From: Thermoanaerobacterales bacterium UBA4877
GTDB taxonomy: Bacteria > Bacillota > Thermoanaerobacteria > Thermoanaerobacterales > UBA4877
Length of the DNA stretch: 38,798 nucleotides
Direction of reading: 5' to 3'
NCBI GenBank assembly: GCA_002399345.1
Contig: DHDL01000016.1
Coordinates: 34,883 to 73,680, forward strand
The translations under genes and the position numbers were made by a program. Below the pieces are notes generated by a model, which worked only from the letters and a program-made list of their open reading frames with translations, was not told the DNA's origin and ran no database searches. Below are positions 7,371 through 16,512 of this stretch, in pieces. The first letter of the stretch is position 1, and each line of letters begins with the position of its first letter.

Positions 7371-8162
7371 ATGAACGAGACATTGACAATACTTGTCGGT
7401 ATCGGCATACCTTTGCTAGGTACGACATTAGGTGCGGCAGCAGTTTTTTTTATGAAGGGTGATATGAATCCTAATCTTCAGAAGTTGCTTTTAGGTTTTG
7501 CTTCAGGTGTTATGATTGCGGCATCTGTCTGGTCGCTGCTCATCCCGTCAATAGATATGGAGGAAAAAGCGGGCGGTATTGCATGGCTTCCCGCAACAGT
7601 TGGCTTTTTATTCGGCATAGCATTCCTACTGCTGCTGGATACGGTCATTCCTCATTTACATGTGAATTCCGATAAACCAGAAGGTAGGCCCAGCGGCCTG
7701 GGAAGGACGACTATGCTTGTGTTTGCCGTGACTTTGCATAATATTCCCGAGGGTATGGCTGTGGGTGTCGTGCTGGCCGGTATGCTTGCAAGAAACGGTG
7801 CGGTCATTACAATGGCTGATGCTTTTGCATTATCAATCGGGATTGCTATACAAAACTTTCCGGAGGGTGCAATCATATCCATGCCTTTGGAGGGCACTGG
7901 CCTGTCTAAGGGTAAGTCATTTTACTATGGTTTTCTATCCGGAGTAGTGGAGCCTATTGGCGCTATTATTACCATTCTACTGACATCCCTTATCACACCA
8001 ATACTGCCATACATACTTGCCTTTGCTGCCGGTGCCATGATTTATGTGGTGGTGGATGAACTTATTCCGGAAGCCCAGGCAGGCGAACACAGCAATATTG
8101 CTACCATCGGTGTGGCTATCGGGTTTGCACTTATGATGGTACTTGATGTAGCCCTTGGGTGA
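7371..8162 (+). CDS. ZIP family divalent metal transporter
   Basis: A 263-residue, eight-helix ZIP (GufA-type) transporter that imports divalent metals into the cytoplasm. The binuclear metal-site motifs are visible: HNIPEGMAVGV on TM4 (His123, Glu127) and QNFPEG on TM5 (Asn162, Glu165). A His-containing loop, IPHLHVNSDK, lies near 94-102. The start ATG follows GGGGG at 7361-7365. It stands 56 bp after the metalloregulator and 18 bp before cbiB, so it is likely in the same transcript as cobamide-assembly genes. Cobalt, iron, zinc or manganese could be the substrate; the cbiB-cobD linkage makes cobalt worth testing. Confidence 0.9.
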   Translation: MNETLTILVGIGIPLLGTTLGAAAVFFMKGDMNPNLQKLLLGFASGVMIAASVWSLLIPSIDMEEKAGGIAWLPATVGFLFGIAFLLLLDTVIPHLHVNSDKPEGRPSGLGRTTMLVFAVTLHNIPEGMAVGVVLAGMLARNGAVITMADAFALSIGIAIQNFPEGAIISMPLEGTGLSKGKSFYYGFLSGVVEPIGAIITILLTSLITPILPYILAFAAGAMIYVVVDELIPEAQAGEHSNIATIGVAIGFALMMVLDVALG

Positions 8163-8180
8163 TTATTATGGAGGCAATTG

Positions 8181-9125
8181 ATGATTGATTTTTTAGCTGC
8201 TCTATTGCTTGATTTTTTAATAGGAGATCCTTACATATTACCTCATCCGGTTAAGTTTATGGGAAGGATTATATCATTTGAGGAAAAGACGGCCCGCAGA
8301 TTTTCGCGGGGCAGTGGTTCACTAGGTTCACTCAGGACATGGGGGGCATGCATGGTATTGATAAACATTATAGCCTCCTTTCTTGTTCCTTATTATATAT
8401 TGAAGTTATTAAAGGGGTATGGTCTTATCTACCATATTATTAACACATATTTTTTATATACATGTATTGCAGCTGGATGCCTGCAGCGTGAATCCATGAA
8501 GGTATATAAAGCTTTTACTAAAGGAATAGATAATACAAGGCATGCGCTTTCTTTTATAGTAGGCAGGGAAACGACACACCTCGATGAAAAAGAGATAATA
8601 AGGGCTACGGTGGAGACCGTGGCGGAGAATACGTCGGACGGGGTTATAGCACCTATGATGTATGCAATGATAGGGGGTGCTTCCCTGGCTTTTGTGTACA
8701 AAATGGTAAATACCATGGATTCAATGCTGGGATATTTAAATGAGAAATATAAAGATATTGGTTTTTATCCCGCTAAGACTGATGATTTATTAAACTTCCT
8801 TCCGGCCCGTATTACGGGAGTACTCATGTGCATCTCTTCTGTTTTTAAATTTAACGTTTCGCAAGGTTTCAAGATTATGATCAGGGACAGAAGGAATCAT
8901 AAAAGCCCCAATTGTGCCTATCCGGAGGGCGCAGTCGCAGGCTTGCTGGGAGTGCAGCTTGGAGGAGATAACACATATTTTGGCGAGGTTGTTAAAAAAC
9001 CAAAGATTGGTGACAGTATTAGGGAATTAGAGAAAAATGATATTAAAAGATCAGCTGATATAATGTACAGGACAGAGATAATATTTGCTGCCATTTATTT
9101 TATATTATTGTGGGTGATATCATGA
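8181..9125 (+). CDS. cbiB: Adenosylcobinamide-phosphate synthase CbiB
   Basis: CbiB is a membrane protein that attaches (R)-1-amino-2-propanol O-2-phosphate (or ethanolamine phosphate) to adenosylcobyric acid. The 314-residue protein has the family opening DFLIGDPYILPHPVKFMG, the conserved TVAENTSDGVIAP segment, VNTMDSMLGY and the late NCAYPEGAVAG. ATG 8181 is preferred over an in-frame TTG just before it, because GGAGG at 8170-8174 is 6 nt away. It overlaps cobD by the 4-bp ATGA, so the two are translationally coupled, and cobD makes its substrate. No cobalamin riboswitch is visible upstream. Confidence 0.95.
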   Translation: MIDFLAALLLDFLIGDPYILPHPVKFMGRIISFEEKTARRFSRGSGSLGSLRTWGACMVLINIIASFLVPYYILKLLKGYGLIYHIINTYFLYTCIAAGCLQRESMKVYKAFTKGIDNTRHALSFIVGRETTHLDEKEIIRATVETVAENTSDGVIAPMMYAMIGGASLAFVYKMVNTMDSMLGYLNEKYKDIGFYPAKTDDLLNFLPARITGVLMCISSVFKFNVSQGFKIMIRDRRNHKSPNCAYPEGAVAGLLGVQLGGDNTYFGEVVKKPKIGDSIRELEKNDIKRSADIMYRTEIIFAAIYFILLWVIS

Positions 9126-10162
9126 TACACGGTGGAGATACAGTATCGTATATAAAAGAATATGATGGTGACATAATCGATTACAGCAGTAATATAAACC
9201 CGCTGGGCCCTCCGGAAGGGCTTAAAGATGAGATGGATAGGGCGTATACGGAACTGCGTGCTTATCCTGATATACATTACAGGGAACTGAGGCGTAATGT
9301 GGCTCGTTATCTTGGGTGTGATGCACGGGATGTCATAGTAGGGAACGGCGCTCTTGACATTATAAGTAATGTTTCTTTATTGTTTAATAGGACAGTTACG
9401 TTTACACCGTGTTTTTCAGAATATATAAAGCGGCCGGCCGTATACGGAAAGCAGGTTTTGAAGCTTGGGCTGGATAATAATTTTCGCATAGATCTTAAGC
9501 TATTATCAGATAAACTTTGCAGCGGCGACCTGTTAATATTGGGAAATCCTAATAATCCGACCGGGCTGCGTATACCGGGAAAAACACTGATAGGTATTTA
9601 TGAGATTGTAAAGCAGAAACATGCTTTTTTGTTGTTGGATGAGGCATTCTTTGAATTTTGTCCATCTGATTATGACAGCATAGAGTTACTGCGTGGTGCC
9701 GATAACGTATGCATAATAAGAGCGGCTACTAAGTTTTTTGCACTGCCGGGGATAAGGCTGGGATATGGTTGTACATCTGATGTGTTTGCCCAAAGCTACA
9801 GGAATATTGAAAGCCCATGGAGTGTAAATGCATATGCGAATGCAGCCGGAAGGTATATATTTAAGGATAAAGACTATATAAATCGTACCAAGAGGTATAT
9901 AAAAGATGAAAGGGAATACCTAATAAACGAGCTGGGCAGGATAGGTTGGATGAGGGTATACAAGAGTGAGGCAAATTTTATACTTCTGAAACTGCTTAAA
10001 TATGATGAGGATATCGTATTTGACAGGCTTATACATAATGGAATCATGATAAGGAAGGCCTCGAGCTTTGAAGGTTTAGACAAAACCTACATACGGATTG
10101 CCGTGAAAGGGCATGAAAGCAATGAAAAGCTTATAGGACTGATGAAGGAATTGGAACAATAA
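9122..10162 (+). CDS. cobD: L-threonine-O-3-phosphate decarboxylase CobD
   Basis: A class I/II fold PLP enzyme of 346 residues that decarboxylates threonine phosphate to (R)-1-amino-2-propanol phosphate, the linker used by CbiB. Features include the HGGD start, SSNINPLGPP (21-31), GNPNNPTG (141-148), the LLDEAF Asp that contacts PLP, and the Schiff-base lysine Lys204 in ATKFFALPGIRLGY, diagnostic of the CobD/HisC group. The ATG overlaps the cbiB stop. HisC (histidinol-phosphate aminotransferase) is the main alternative for this fold, but coupling to cbiB and the HGGD opening favour CobD. A strong terminator follows directly. Confidence 0.93.
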   Translation: MIHGGDTVSYIKEYDGDIIDYSSNINPLGPPEGLKDEMDRAYTELRAYPDIHYRELRRNVARYLGCDARDVIVGNGALDIISNVSLLFNRTVTFTPCFSEYIKRPAVYGKQVLKLGLDNNFRIDLKLLSDKLCSGDLLILGNPNNPTGLRIPGKTLIGIYEIVKQKHAFLLLDEAFFEFCPSDYDSIELLRGADNVCIIRAATKFFALPGIRLGYGCTSDVFAQSYRNIESPWSVNAYANAAGRYIFKDKDYINRTKRYIKDEREYLINELGRIGWMRVYKSEANFILLKLLKYDEDIVFDRLIHNGIMIRKASSFEGLDKTYIRIAVKGHESNEKLIGLMKELEQ

Positions 10163-10168
10163 GCATAT

Positions 10169-10208
10169 AAAAAGTCGCAATTCACATGTTGTGGATTGCG
10201 ACTTTTTG
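10169..10208 (+). terminator. Strong intrinsic terminator after cobD
   Basis: A 16-bp stem (10171-10186 with 10190-10205, one G-T wobble) with a 3-nt loop TGT, ending in TTTTT. It closes the regulator-ZIP-cbiB-cobD transcript. Confidence 0.9.
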
Positions 10209-10286
10209 GGAATATCTTAACCTTTATTTACCCCTTGCTTAACAATTAGTTTGAAGATACAGTCTATAATATAGGTGGTAAGAGAA

Positions 10287-11357
10287 ATGGAAGGTAAAGA
10301 AAATGATGAAGCTAAAGCGGATTCCATAGACAATATTGCTCTCTTCAATGAGGGCGACAGGTATGGCTTGGCCGGCGGGAAATTCATCGTACGGTATGAC
10401 GGCAAAGATACCGTGGTGCCGCTCACTCCCGATACCGACGATGAAAATGTATATTTTGCCGATAAGGCCGTCTACGTATCAGACGGGGTGACGGGGGTGG
10501 CGTACGGCGACGCCGCAGAGCCGGAATCGCCGGTCATGGTGCTCATGGGCCGCGATAAGGGCAAGACGTGGGACAGTTTCAAGGTTCCGGATACAAAGGC
10601 CGGAGACTATGAACAGAAGTATATGGGATTCACGACCAGGGATAACGGATGGCTGCTTTTGGCAGGAGGGACATCCACGGGCCATCAGCAAAACAGGATC
10701 TTTCAGACGGCGGACGGGGCGGAAAGACCTGTGATGAGATAGGCAATACCGCCGGGACCTACGAGCGCGTGGTGACGGGGTCGGGCTTTGCCGGTAAGGA
10801 CGTCGGATTCGTATCATTCAGATATGATAATGACGCCGACCCCGCGGTATACCGCACGGAGGACAGAGGCAAATCGTGGTGACCTGCTGGATGTGACGGT
10901 GTTTTATGAGACTTCAGACTACGGTAAGACGTGGACCTTCAATGAGAAATACAGCCTGGCCCGCATATGGGCGGATGCAGGAGTTTACTCCTTCTCCATT
11001 ACCAACTACTGGTGCATCTGGGCTAAGCCGGACGGATCGACCGGCATTTTGGCTGGGGATCAGTAAATAGGCAGTATATCCGTTCGGGATTATGACGCTT
11101 CTAAGCCTATAACACAATTTGAAGGAAGCAATGTGAGCTCGTTTATCACCAAGGAGCTTGCGGGCTGCAAGTATCCGGCGACGGATTTCGTGATACGCCA
11201 TACCGCCGCCGATGGTTCCTATGAGTATGAGCATCACATCTACCTCATACCCGAGGGCAGCAATTATGCCTATGACCTGTGCTTAGATACCGCATGGGGA
11301 AATGAAAGGGAGTACGCGGTCGCCAAGAGCTTTGAGATGAATAAGGAATGCTTGTAG
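10287..11357 (+). pseudogene. Decayed BNR/Asp-box repeat protein (sialidase-like fold), frameshifted
   Basis: One protein is spread over two frames. Frame 1 runs from ATG 10287 (AGGTGG before it) to TAG 10740-10742. Homology then continues in another frame from about 10700 (GGKTCDEIGNTAGTYERVV) to TGA 10880-10882. It returns to the first frame (VTVFYETSDYGKTWTF), meets TAA at 11064-11066, and runs on to TAG at 11355-11357. Asp-box-like motifs recur: GRDKGKTW, ADGGKTC (Trp lost), TEDRGKSW and TSDYGKTW. Such beta-propeller repeats occur in secreted or lipoprotein BNR proteins. There is no signal peptide, so the 5' end also appears lost. At least two frameshifts and one in-frame stop argue for a true pseudogene. 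Its G+C content is visibly higher than that of neighbouring genes, hinting at transfer. A sequencing error at every site is unlikely. Confidence 0.8.
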
Positions 11358-11665
11358 GCTTAAAAACAAATGTAGTCATTTAGCCGGATAAAAATTGAGA
11401 GAAAAAAGGATATAATTTACGAATCCGGCAATGCCTTGTCGGATTTTTGCTATTAATGAGATAAGAAAGAATGTATATTCTATAATTGTTTAAAATTTGA
11501 CGAAGTTTTTAGATGTGTAATCACAGATTTTTAATTCAACTTTCATTTGTGCAATTTTATTTTAAGTAGGTAAACGTTTGGAAGTGTGATTATTTGCTAT
11601 ATTAAAACTTTATTTAGGAAAACGATTACCTTCCGGGAAATCATGTAAGACAAGCTTTTATCATG
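11358..11665. other. Non-coding stretch between pseudogene and ech promoter
   Basis: AT-rich sequence with no open frame that looks coding. It holds one intrinsic terminator (11422-11448) and nothing else I can name. I saw no riboswitch-like conserved elements. Confidence 0.6.
11422..11448 (+). terminator. Intrinsic terminator after the BNR pseudogene
   Basis: AATCCGGCAA and TTGTCGGATT form a 10-bp stem with one G-T wobble and a TGCC loop, followed by a run of T. It presumably served the now broken gene. Confidence 0.75.
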
Positions 11666-11693
11666 TTGACTTTGTTCAGATAGAGCGTACAAT
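11666..11693 (+). promoter_or_regulatory. Promoter of the ech-hyp operon
   Basis: TTGACT (11666-11671) and TACAAT (11688-11693) are spaced by 16 bp, about 70 bp before the echA start. I see no clear inverted repeat over it. Confidence 0.6.
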
Positions 11694-11765
11694 AATAGTA
11701 GACTGAAGGATACGATGATTATATATAATTAACTGCAAGTTTTTATTCAATTGGGGGCTGGCTAT

Positions 11766-13679
11766 ATGCAATTTGAATTGTTTATTGCTATTTTTTTGCC
11801 AATCATAATAGGCATCATAGTATACATGATAAAAAGTGAAAAACTACGTAACATTTTAGTGATTGCATGCACTGCTCTTGTTATGTTATCCTCAGTGCTG
11901 ATTGTGCATCATGGGAATTTTTCATTAGAAATGGGACAGCTTGGATCACTTCCATGGAATAGCATAATTGAGGTGCTGGACCTTGCATTAGGACTTTTTA
12001 TACTCTATATATCTATCTCATTAAAAAATAAAAATTTAATATTGTTATCTGCTTTGCAGGTTCTTCCCATGTTTATTTTTGAGAATTTTACCGGGGCGAA
12101 CCTTGAAATTAATAAAGTAATTTATGCAGATCACCTTTCGATAATTATGAATATCATTATTTCATTTGTCGGGACGCTAATTTGGATATTTGCTATCGGC
12201 TACATGAAAGACGATGAGGAACATAAGAAAGTATATCCCTCGAGACAGAACAGGTTTTTTGCAATAATTCTTGTTTTTATCGGTGCGATGAATGCCCTTG
12301 TGTTCTCCAACAGCCTTATTTGGGTGTATTTCTTCTGGGAAATTACGACATTAAGCTCTTATCTCCTTATAGGGCATGACGGGACGGAAGAGGCACAAGA
12401 ATCGGCCGTGAGGGCTTTGCTGCTTAACAGTATCGGCGGTGTTGCGTTTGTGGCTGCAATAATAATTGCCTATTATCAGATTGGAACGGTGGATATCCAG
12501 AAGATTATAAGCTCTAAGTCATCCGGACTGGCCATGGTGGCTATAGGTCTTTTGTGCCTTGCAGCTTTTACAAAATCCGCCCAGATACCGTTTCACAAAT
12601 GGCTGCTTGGTGCCATGGTTGCGCCTACGCCTGTATCGGCTTTGCTGCACTCAAGCACGATGGTAAAGGCTGGAGTTTATTTTATCATACGGTTGGCTCC
12701 AACCTTCTATGGTACGCGTATGGCATTTGTAATTTCACTGTATGGAGGTTTTACCTTCGTAGCGGCCTCACTAATGGCTATAGGCCAATCTAACGGTAAG
12801 AAGATTTTAGCGTATTCAACCATCTCCAACCTGGGGCTTATAATTTCAGCGGCTTGTATTGATAATACCACGGCCGTTGCCGCTGCCATAATGCTGATGA
12901 TTTTTCACGCTGTGTCCAAGGCGCTATTGTTTCTTTGCGTCGGTACGATTGAGCATGGCATAGGCAGCAGGGATATAGAGGACATGAGAGGGCTTATAAA
13001 CAGGATGCCGTTTACGGCTACAATAACGGTCATTGGTCTTGTAACCATGCTTTTGCCGCCTTTTGGCGTGCTGCTGAGTAAATGGTTGGTTATAGAAACA
13101 GCGGCGAAAAATCCTATACTTGTGTTTATGATTGCCATAGGAAGTGCATTGACGGTAGTCTATTATACAAGATGGCTGGGATTGCTGCTTTCGCGGTCCT
13201 CGGATAATGAAACTATAAAGTATGAAAAGATTTCGGGATATATAAGATTGCCGCTCACGATACTGTCTGTGACCGCCATAACAATAAGTACTTTTATCAC
13301 ATTCATACTGAACAGACTTATTGTGCCGGCTGTGACTCAGTATTATAATTGGCTGGGTCTTGTAGGCATGGAGGGTACTATAGAAGAAACATACGGTTCT
13401 TTTTCACTGTGGCCGGTGTTTTTGGCACTGGGGATTGCTTTTGCCGGATGCTATATTTCTTTAAAGAGCCAGTCAGGTTTTGCACATCCATATATGCCTG
13501 GTGAGACATCTAAGAGTTATAAGGTTATAAAAATAAACGGTAAAGAGGATGCTTTGCCCGACCTCAAAGTAAGAAACTACTATTTCGGCGGCCTGCTCTC
13601 GGAAGAAAGGCTTACACCATGGCTTAAGCTTATTGCCACAGCGTTGATTATATGTGCGTTTGGAGTGATTTTACTATGA
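11766..13679 (+). CDS. echA: Ech hydrogenase subunit A (NuoL/MrpA-like proton or Na+ pump)
   Basis: A 637-residue antiporter-like membrane subunit of an energy-converting [NiFe] hydrogenase. It has the NuoL/M proton-channel family core: WVYFFWEITTLSSYLLIG (Glu in TM5), the NSIGGVAFV segment, and FTKSAQIPFHKWLLGAMVAPTPVSALLHSSTMVKAG with its conserved Lys and His. ATG 11766 is preferred to the upstream in-frame TTG because GGGGG lies 8 nt before it. It is the first of six ech genes in the canonical A-F order and overlaps echB by ATGA. It presumably moves H+ or Na+ as electrons pass between ferredoxin and protons. Confidence 0.93.
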   Translation: MQFELFIAIFLPIIIGIIVYMIKSEKLRNILVIACTALVMLSSVLIVHHGNFSLEMGQLGSLPWNSIIEVLDLALGLFILYISISLKNKNLILLSALQVLPMFIFENFTGANLEINKVIYADHLSIIMNIIISFVGTLIWIFAIGYMKDDEEHKKVYPSRQNRFFAIILVFIGAMNALVFSNSLIWVYFFWEITTLSSYLLIGHDGTEEAQESAVRALLLNSIGGVAFVAAIIIAYYQIGTVDIQKIISSKSSGLAMVAIGLLCLAAFTKSAQIPFHKWLLGAMVAPTPVSALLHSSTMVKAGVYFIIRLAPTFYGTRMAFVISLYGGFTFVAASLMAIGQSNGKKILAYSTISNLGLIISAACIDNTTAVAAAIMLMIFHAVSKALLFLCVGTIEHGIGSRDIEDMRGLINRMPFTATITVIGLVTMLLPPFGVLLSKWLVIETAAKNPILVFMIAIGSALTVVYYTRWLGLLLSRSSDNETIKYEKISGYIRLPLTILSVTAITISTFITFILNRLIVPAVTQYYNWLGLVGMEGTIEETYGSFSLWPVFLALGIAFAGCYISLKSQSGFAHPYMPGETSKSYKVIKINGKEDALPDLKVRNYYFGGLLSEERLTPWLKLIATALIICAFGVILL

Positions 13680-14521
13680 TTTTAAAAGTATTGTTTGCAC
13701 TTATTTGTATGCCTTTAATAGGGGGGCTTATAGTCGGAGCTGACAGGAAGTTGACTGCGCGGATGCAGGGACGTTTCGGACCGCCTCTTCTTCAGCCGTT
13801 TTATGATGTAGTAAAACTGTGTCTTAAGCAAAGAGTGTCTGTAAATGAGTTCCAGGTATTAAGCGTTTTTATATATTTTGCTTCCTCAGCCTTAAGTGTG
13901 CTGCTTCTGTTATTAAGAAGTGATCTTCTGATGATAATATTTGTTATGTCCATAGGTGCCGCATTCCTTGTGGTAGGTGCTATGTCCGTAAGATCTCCTT
14001 ACAGCCAGGTGGGGGCCCAGAGGGAACTTATGCAGATGTTGTCATATGAACCTTTGCTTATATTGGTGACCGTCGGCATGTATCTTGTAACCGGCAGCTT
14101 CAAGGTAAGCAAGATAATGATGAGAAGTACGCCGATGATTGCGGAATTGCCTCTTTTATTTTTTGTTATGATAATTATTCTTGGTATAAAGATGAGGAAG
14201 TCGCCCTTTGACATATCTGCATCGGAGCATGCTCACCAGGAGATAGTGAAGGGAGTGCTCACAGACTATTCAGGCCCGTATCTTGCAATGACGGAGGTCG
14301 CTCACTGGTATGACCTTACATTGCTTTTGAGTATTGCAGCATTATTTTTCTATCCGTACTGGATATGGGGAATTATTTCAGCATTGGCGCTTGTTGTGGT
14401 TGAGATACTTATTGATAATGTGTCGGCCAGGCTCACTGTGAAGTGGATGCTTTCATATTCATACATCGTAGGTATTACGCTGGCTGCCGTTAATATAGGC
14501 GTGTTGTATTTTGTGAGATGA
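13676..14521 (+). CDS. echB: Ech hydrogenase subunit B (NuoH-like membrane anchor)
   Basis: A 281-residue NuoH-family membrane protein that connects the hydrogenase module to the ion pump. Recognisable segments are GADRKLTARMQGRFGPPLLQPFYD (split motif near 23-46), SPYSQVGAQRELMQML and the acidic loop SPFDISASEHAHQEIVKG. These are typical of NuoH/EchB/HycD. The ATG overlaps the echA stop; a longer in-frame start inside echA is unlikely. An 89-bp gap before echC contains a TATAAT-like hexamer at 14577-14582 without a good -35, and a GGGGTGAT ribosome site for echC. Confidence 0.93.
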   Translation: MILKVLFALICMPLIGGLIVGADRKLTARMQGRFGPPLLQPFYDVVKLCLKQRVSVNEFQVLSVFIYFASSALSVLLLLLRSDLLMIIFVMSIGAAFLVVGAMSVRSPYSQVGAQRELMQMLSYEPLLILVTVGMYLVTGSFKVSKIMMRSTPMIAELPLLFFVMIIILGIKMRKSPFDISASEHAHQEIVKGVLTDYSGPYLAMTEVAHWYDLTLLLSIAALFFYPYWIWGIISALALVVVEILIDNVSARLTVKWMLSYSYIVGITLAAVNIGVLYFVR

Positions 14522-14610
14522 AATGTTTGCAATCCTGATCGTTGGATAAATATACTTAAAAAATTGAGTCGTAGTATATAATATAAAGGGGTATAGATTG
14601 GGGTGATATC

Positions 14611-15042
14611 ATGAGCTTTTTGAATAAAGCGAGTAAGCTTTCTCCATGGCTGGTGCATTATGATTGTGGAAGCTGTAATGGATGCGACATAGAGCTTTTA
14701 AGCTGTCTTACACCTCTATATGATGTGGAGAGGTTTGGCGTTGTGAATGTAGGTGACCCCAAGCAGGCTGATATATTGGCTGTAACGGGATCAGTCAATC
14801 AGCAGAATAAAAGTGTTCTCAAGAATATTTATGATCAAATGTCTGATCCCAAGGTGGTTGTAGCTATAGGTGTGTGCGCATGTACGGGGGGTATATTCAG
14901 AGATTGCTACAATGTGGTTGGGGGCATAGATAAAGTGATTCCCGTGGATGTCTATATTCCCGGGTGTCCGGCCAGGCCGGAACAGATAATAGACGGTATA
15001 CAGTTGGCTATAAAAAAACTCTCCGAAAAAACGAAAGTATGA
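14611..15042 (+). CDS. echC: Ech hydrogenase small subunit (NuoB-like)
   Basis: A 143-residue [NiFe]-hydrogenase small subunit carrying the proximal [4Fe-4S] cluster. Ligand motifs are CNGC (Cys22, Cys25) within YDCGSCNGCDIE, GVCACTGG (Cys89) and IPGCPARP (Cys119), in family order. It is short, without the extra clusters of uptake hydrogenase small subunits, as expected for Ech. It passes electrons between EchF and the NiFe site in EchE. It lies 13 bp before echD. Confidence 0.95.
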   Translation: MSFLNKASKLSPWLVHYDCGSCNGCDIELLSCLTPLYDVERFGVVNVGDPKQADILAVTGSVNQQNKSVLKNIYDQMSDPKVVVAIGVCACTGGIFRDCYNVVGGIDKVIPVDVYIPGCPARPEQIIDGIQLAIKKLSEKTKV

Positions 15043-15055
15043 GAGGAGTATAGCG

Positions 15056-15430
15056 ATGTTAAAAGCGAGAGAGGTAACATTGGATAATCTTTTGGATGAG
15101 GTGAAGAAATATCACATTGCAGGATATAGATTGGTAACGACTACCTGCGTTGATCTTGGGGATAAATTCGATATACTGTATCATTTTGATAAAGACTACA
15201 AGCTTGAGAATCTAAGGCTTACTGTTGATAAGGGTACCAAGCTCAAGAGTATTTCATCTATATATTTTAGTTCAATACTGCCGGAAAACGAGATGCAAGA
15301 TATGTTCGGCATAAAGTTTGACGGCCTGGTGGTGGACTACGGCGGAAAGCTGCTTTTGGGAGAAGATTCCCCCCTGTCGCCAATGGCACATATACAGATC
15401 GTCAAAAAGGAGGATACCGGCAATGTCTGA
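15056..15430 (+). CDS. echD: Ech hydrogenase subunit D (NuoC-like)
   Basis: A 124-residue NuoC/30-kDa-subunit homologue. The C-terminal half has the typical segment LRLTVDKGTKLKSISSIYF, then PENEMQDMFGIKF, matching the ENExxDMFGI signature of the family. It binds no cofactor and is a structural subunit of the peripheral arm. It starts at ATG 15056 after GAGGAG and overlaps the echE start by 8 bp. Confidence 0.93.
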   Translation: MLKAREVTLDNLLDEVKKYHIAGYRLVTTTCVDLGDKFDILYHFDKDYKLENLRLTVDKGTKLKSISSIYFSSILPENEMQDMFGIKFDGLVVDYGGKLLLGEDSPLSPMAHIQIVKKEDTGNV

Positions 15431-16505
15431 TAAAAAAAGTTTTATACCCTTTGGACCCCAGCATCCGGTGCTGCCTGAGCCTATCCAGCTAAGGCTGGTG
15501 GTAGAGGATGAAAAGGTTGTGGAGGCACTGCCTACTCTAGGTTATGTTCACAGAGGCCTGGAAAAATTAGCTGAAGTGAAGACTGTAGACCAGATGGTAT
15601 ACGTTGTGGAGAGGATATGCGGCATATGCAGTTGTATGCAGGCCATGACATACTGCCAGGGTATAGAGGAATTGATGGATGTAGAGATACCTGAAAGGGC
15701 TAAATATCTGCGGACAATATGGGCAGAGCTTCATAGAATGCACAGTCTTTTGCTTTGGATGGGGCTTCTTGCGGATGCATTCGGATATGATAGCCTGTTC
15801 ATGCAGATCTGGCGTATAAGAGAGAGAATAATGGATATACTGGACAAAACAGCGGGGAACAGGGTTATAATATCTGTAAATATCATAGGTGGAGTAAAGC
15901 GGGACATAGACGGTGAGATGGAAAAATGGGTGCTGGATTCTTTAGATGATATAGAGAAAAACTTCAAAGAGGTCTTTGATGTTATGAAGGATGATTACAG
16001 CATAAAGAAAAGAACCGTCGGTATCGGCGTCATATCCAAAGATGATGCCTATGAGATGGGTCTGGTCGGACCTATGCTGAGGGGTAGCGGATATCCTTGC
16101 GATATGAGGATGACGGGCTATGCGGCATATGGAGACTTGGATGTTCATCCGATAATCGAGAAAGACGGAGATTGTTATGCCAGGATGATGGTAAGAATGA
16201 GAGAGGTTTTTCAATCAATAAATCTTATCCGCCAGGCCTTTGCCAAAATGCCGAAAGGTGATCTGACGGTAAAGGTACGGGGAAACCCGGATGGTGAGAT
16301 AATATCCCGTGTAGAACAGTCCAGGGGCGAGGTGCTATATTATATCAAAGCCAACGGTGGTAAACATCTTGATAGGCTGAGGGTTAGGACACCCACCTTT
16401 TCAAATATATCATCGCTTATGAAGATTCTTCCGGGTGCATCCTTAGCTGATGTTCCCGTGTTGATATTGACCATAGATCCTTGCGTTAGCTGCATTGAAA
16501 GGTAG
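15423..16505 (+). CDS. echE: Ech hydrogenase large subunit with NiFe site (NuoD-like)
   Basis: A 360-residue catalytic subunit. The nickel ligands are RICGIC (Cys66, Cys69) and DPCVSC (Cys354, Cys357). FGPQHPVLPEP at 10-20 is the NuoD-type opening. The start ATG 15423 is set by AAGGAGG at 15407-15413; a longer frame reaching back into echD is not the real start. The protein ends only three residues after the last Cys (IER), so there is no C-terminal peptide for a maturation protease to remove. Accordingly, no HycI/HybD-type endopeptidase is encoded in the cluster. It reduces protons with electrons from reduced ferredoxin, or runs the reverse reaction. Confidence 0.96.
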   Translation: MSDKKSFIPFGPQHPVLPEPIQLRLVVEDEKVVEALPTLGYVHRGLEKLAEVKTVDQMVYVVERICGICSCMQAMTYCQGIEELMDVEIPERAKYLRTIWAELHRMHSLLLWMGLLADAFGYDSLFMQIWRIRERIMDILDKTAGNRVIISVNIIGGVKRDIDGEMEKWVLDSLDDIEKNFKEVFDVMKDDYSIKKRTVGIGVISKDDAYEMGLVGPMLRGSGYPCDMRMTGYAAYGDLDVHPIIEKDGDCYARMMVRMREVFQSINLIRQAFAKMPKGDLTVKVRGNPDGEIISRVEQSRGEVLYYIKANGGKHLDRLRVRTPTFSNISSLMKILPGASLADVPVLILTIDPCVSCIER

Positions 16506-16512
16506 TGATTAA

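Noticed and set aside
7315..8180. Cobalamin riboswitch before cbiB or the ZIP gene
   Set aside because: The gaps (56 and 18 bp) are too short, and no B12-box-like sequence was seen there or in 6742-6942.
14522..14610. Internal promoter between echB and echC
   Set aside because: A TATAAT hexamer is present at 14577-14582, but no -35 element lies at proper distance.
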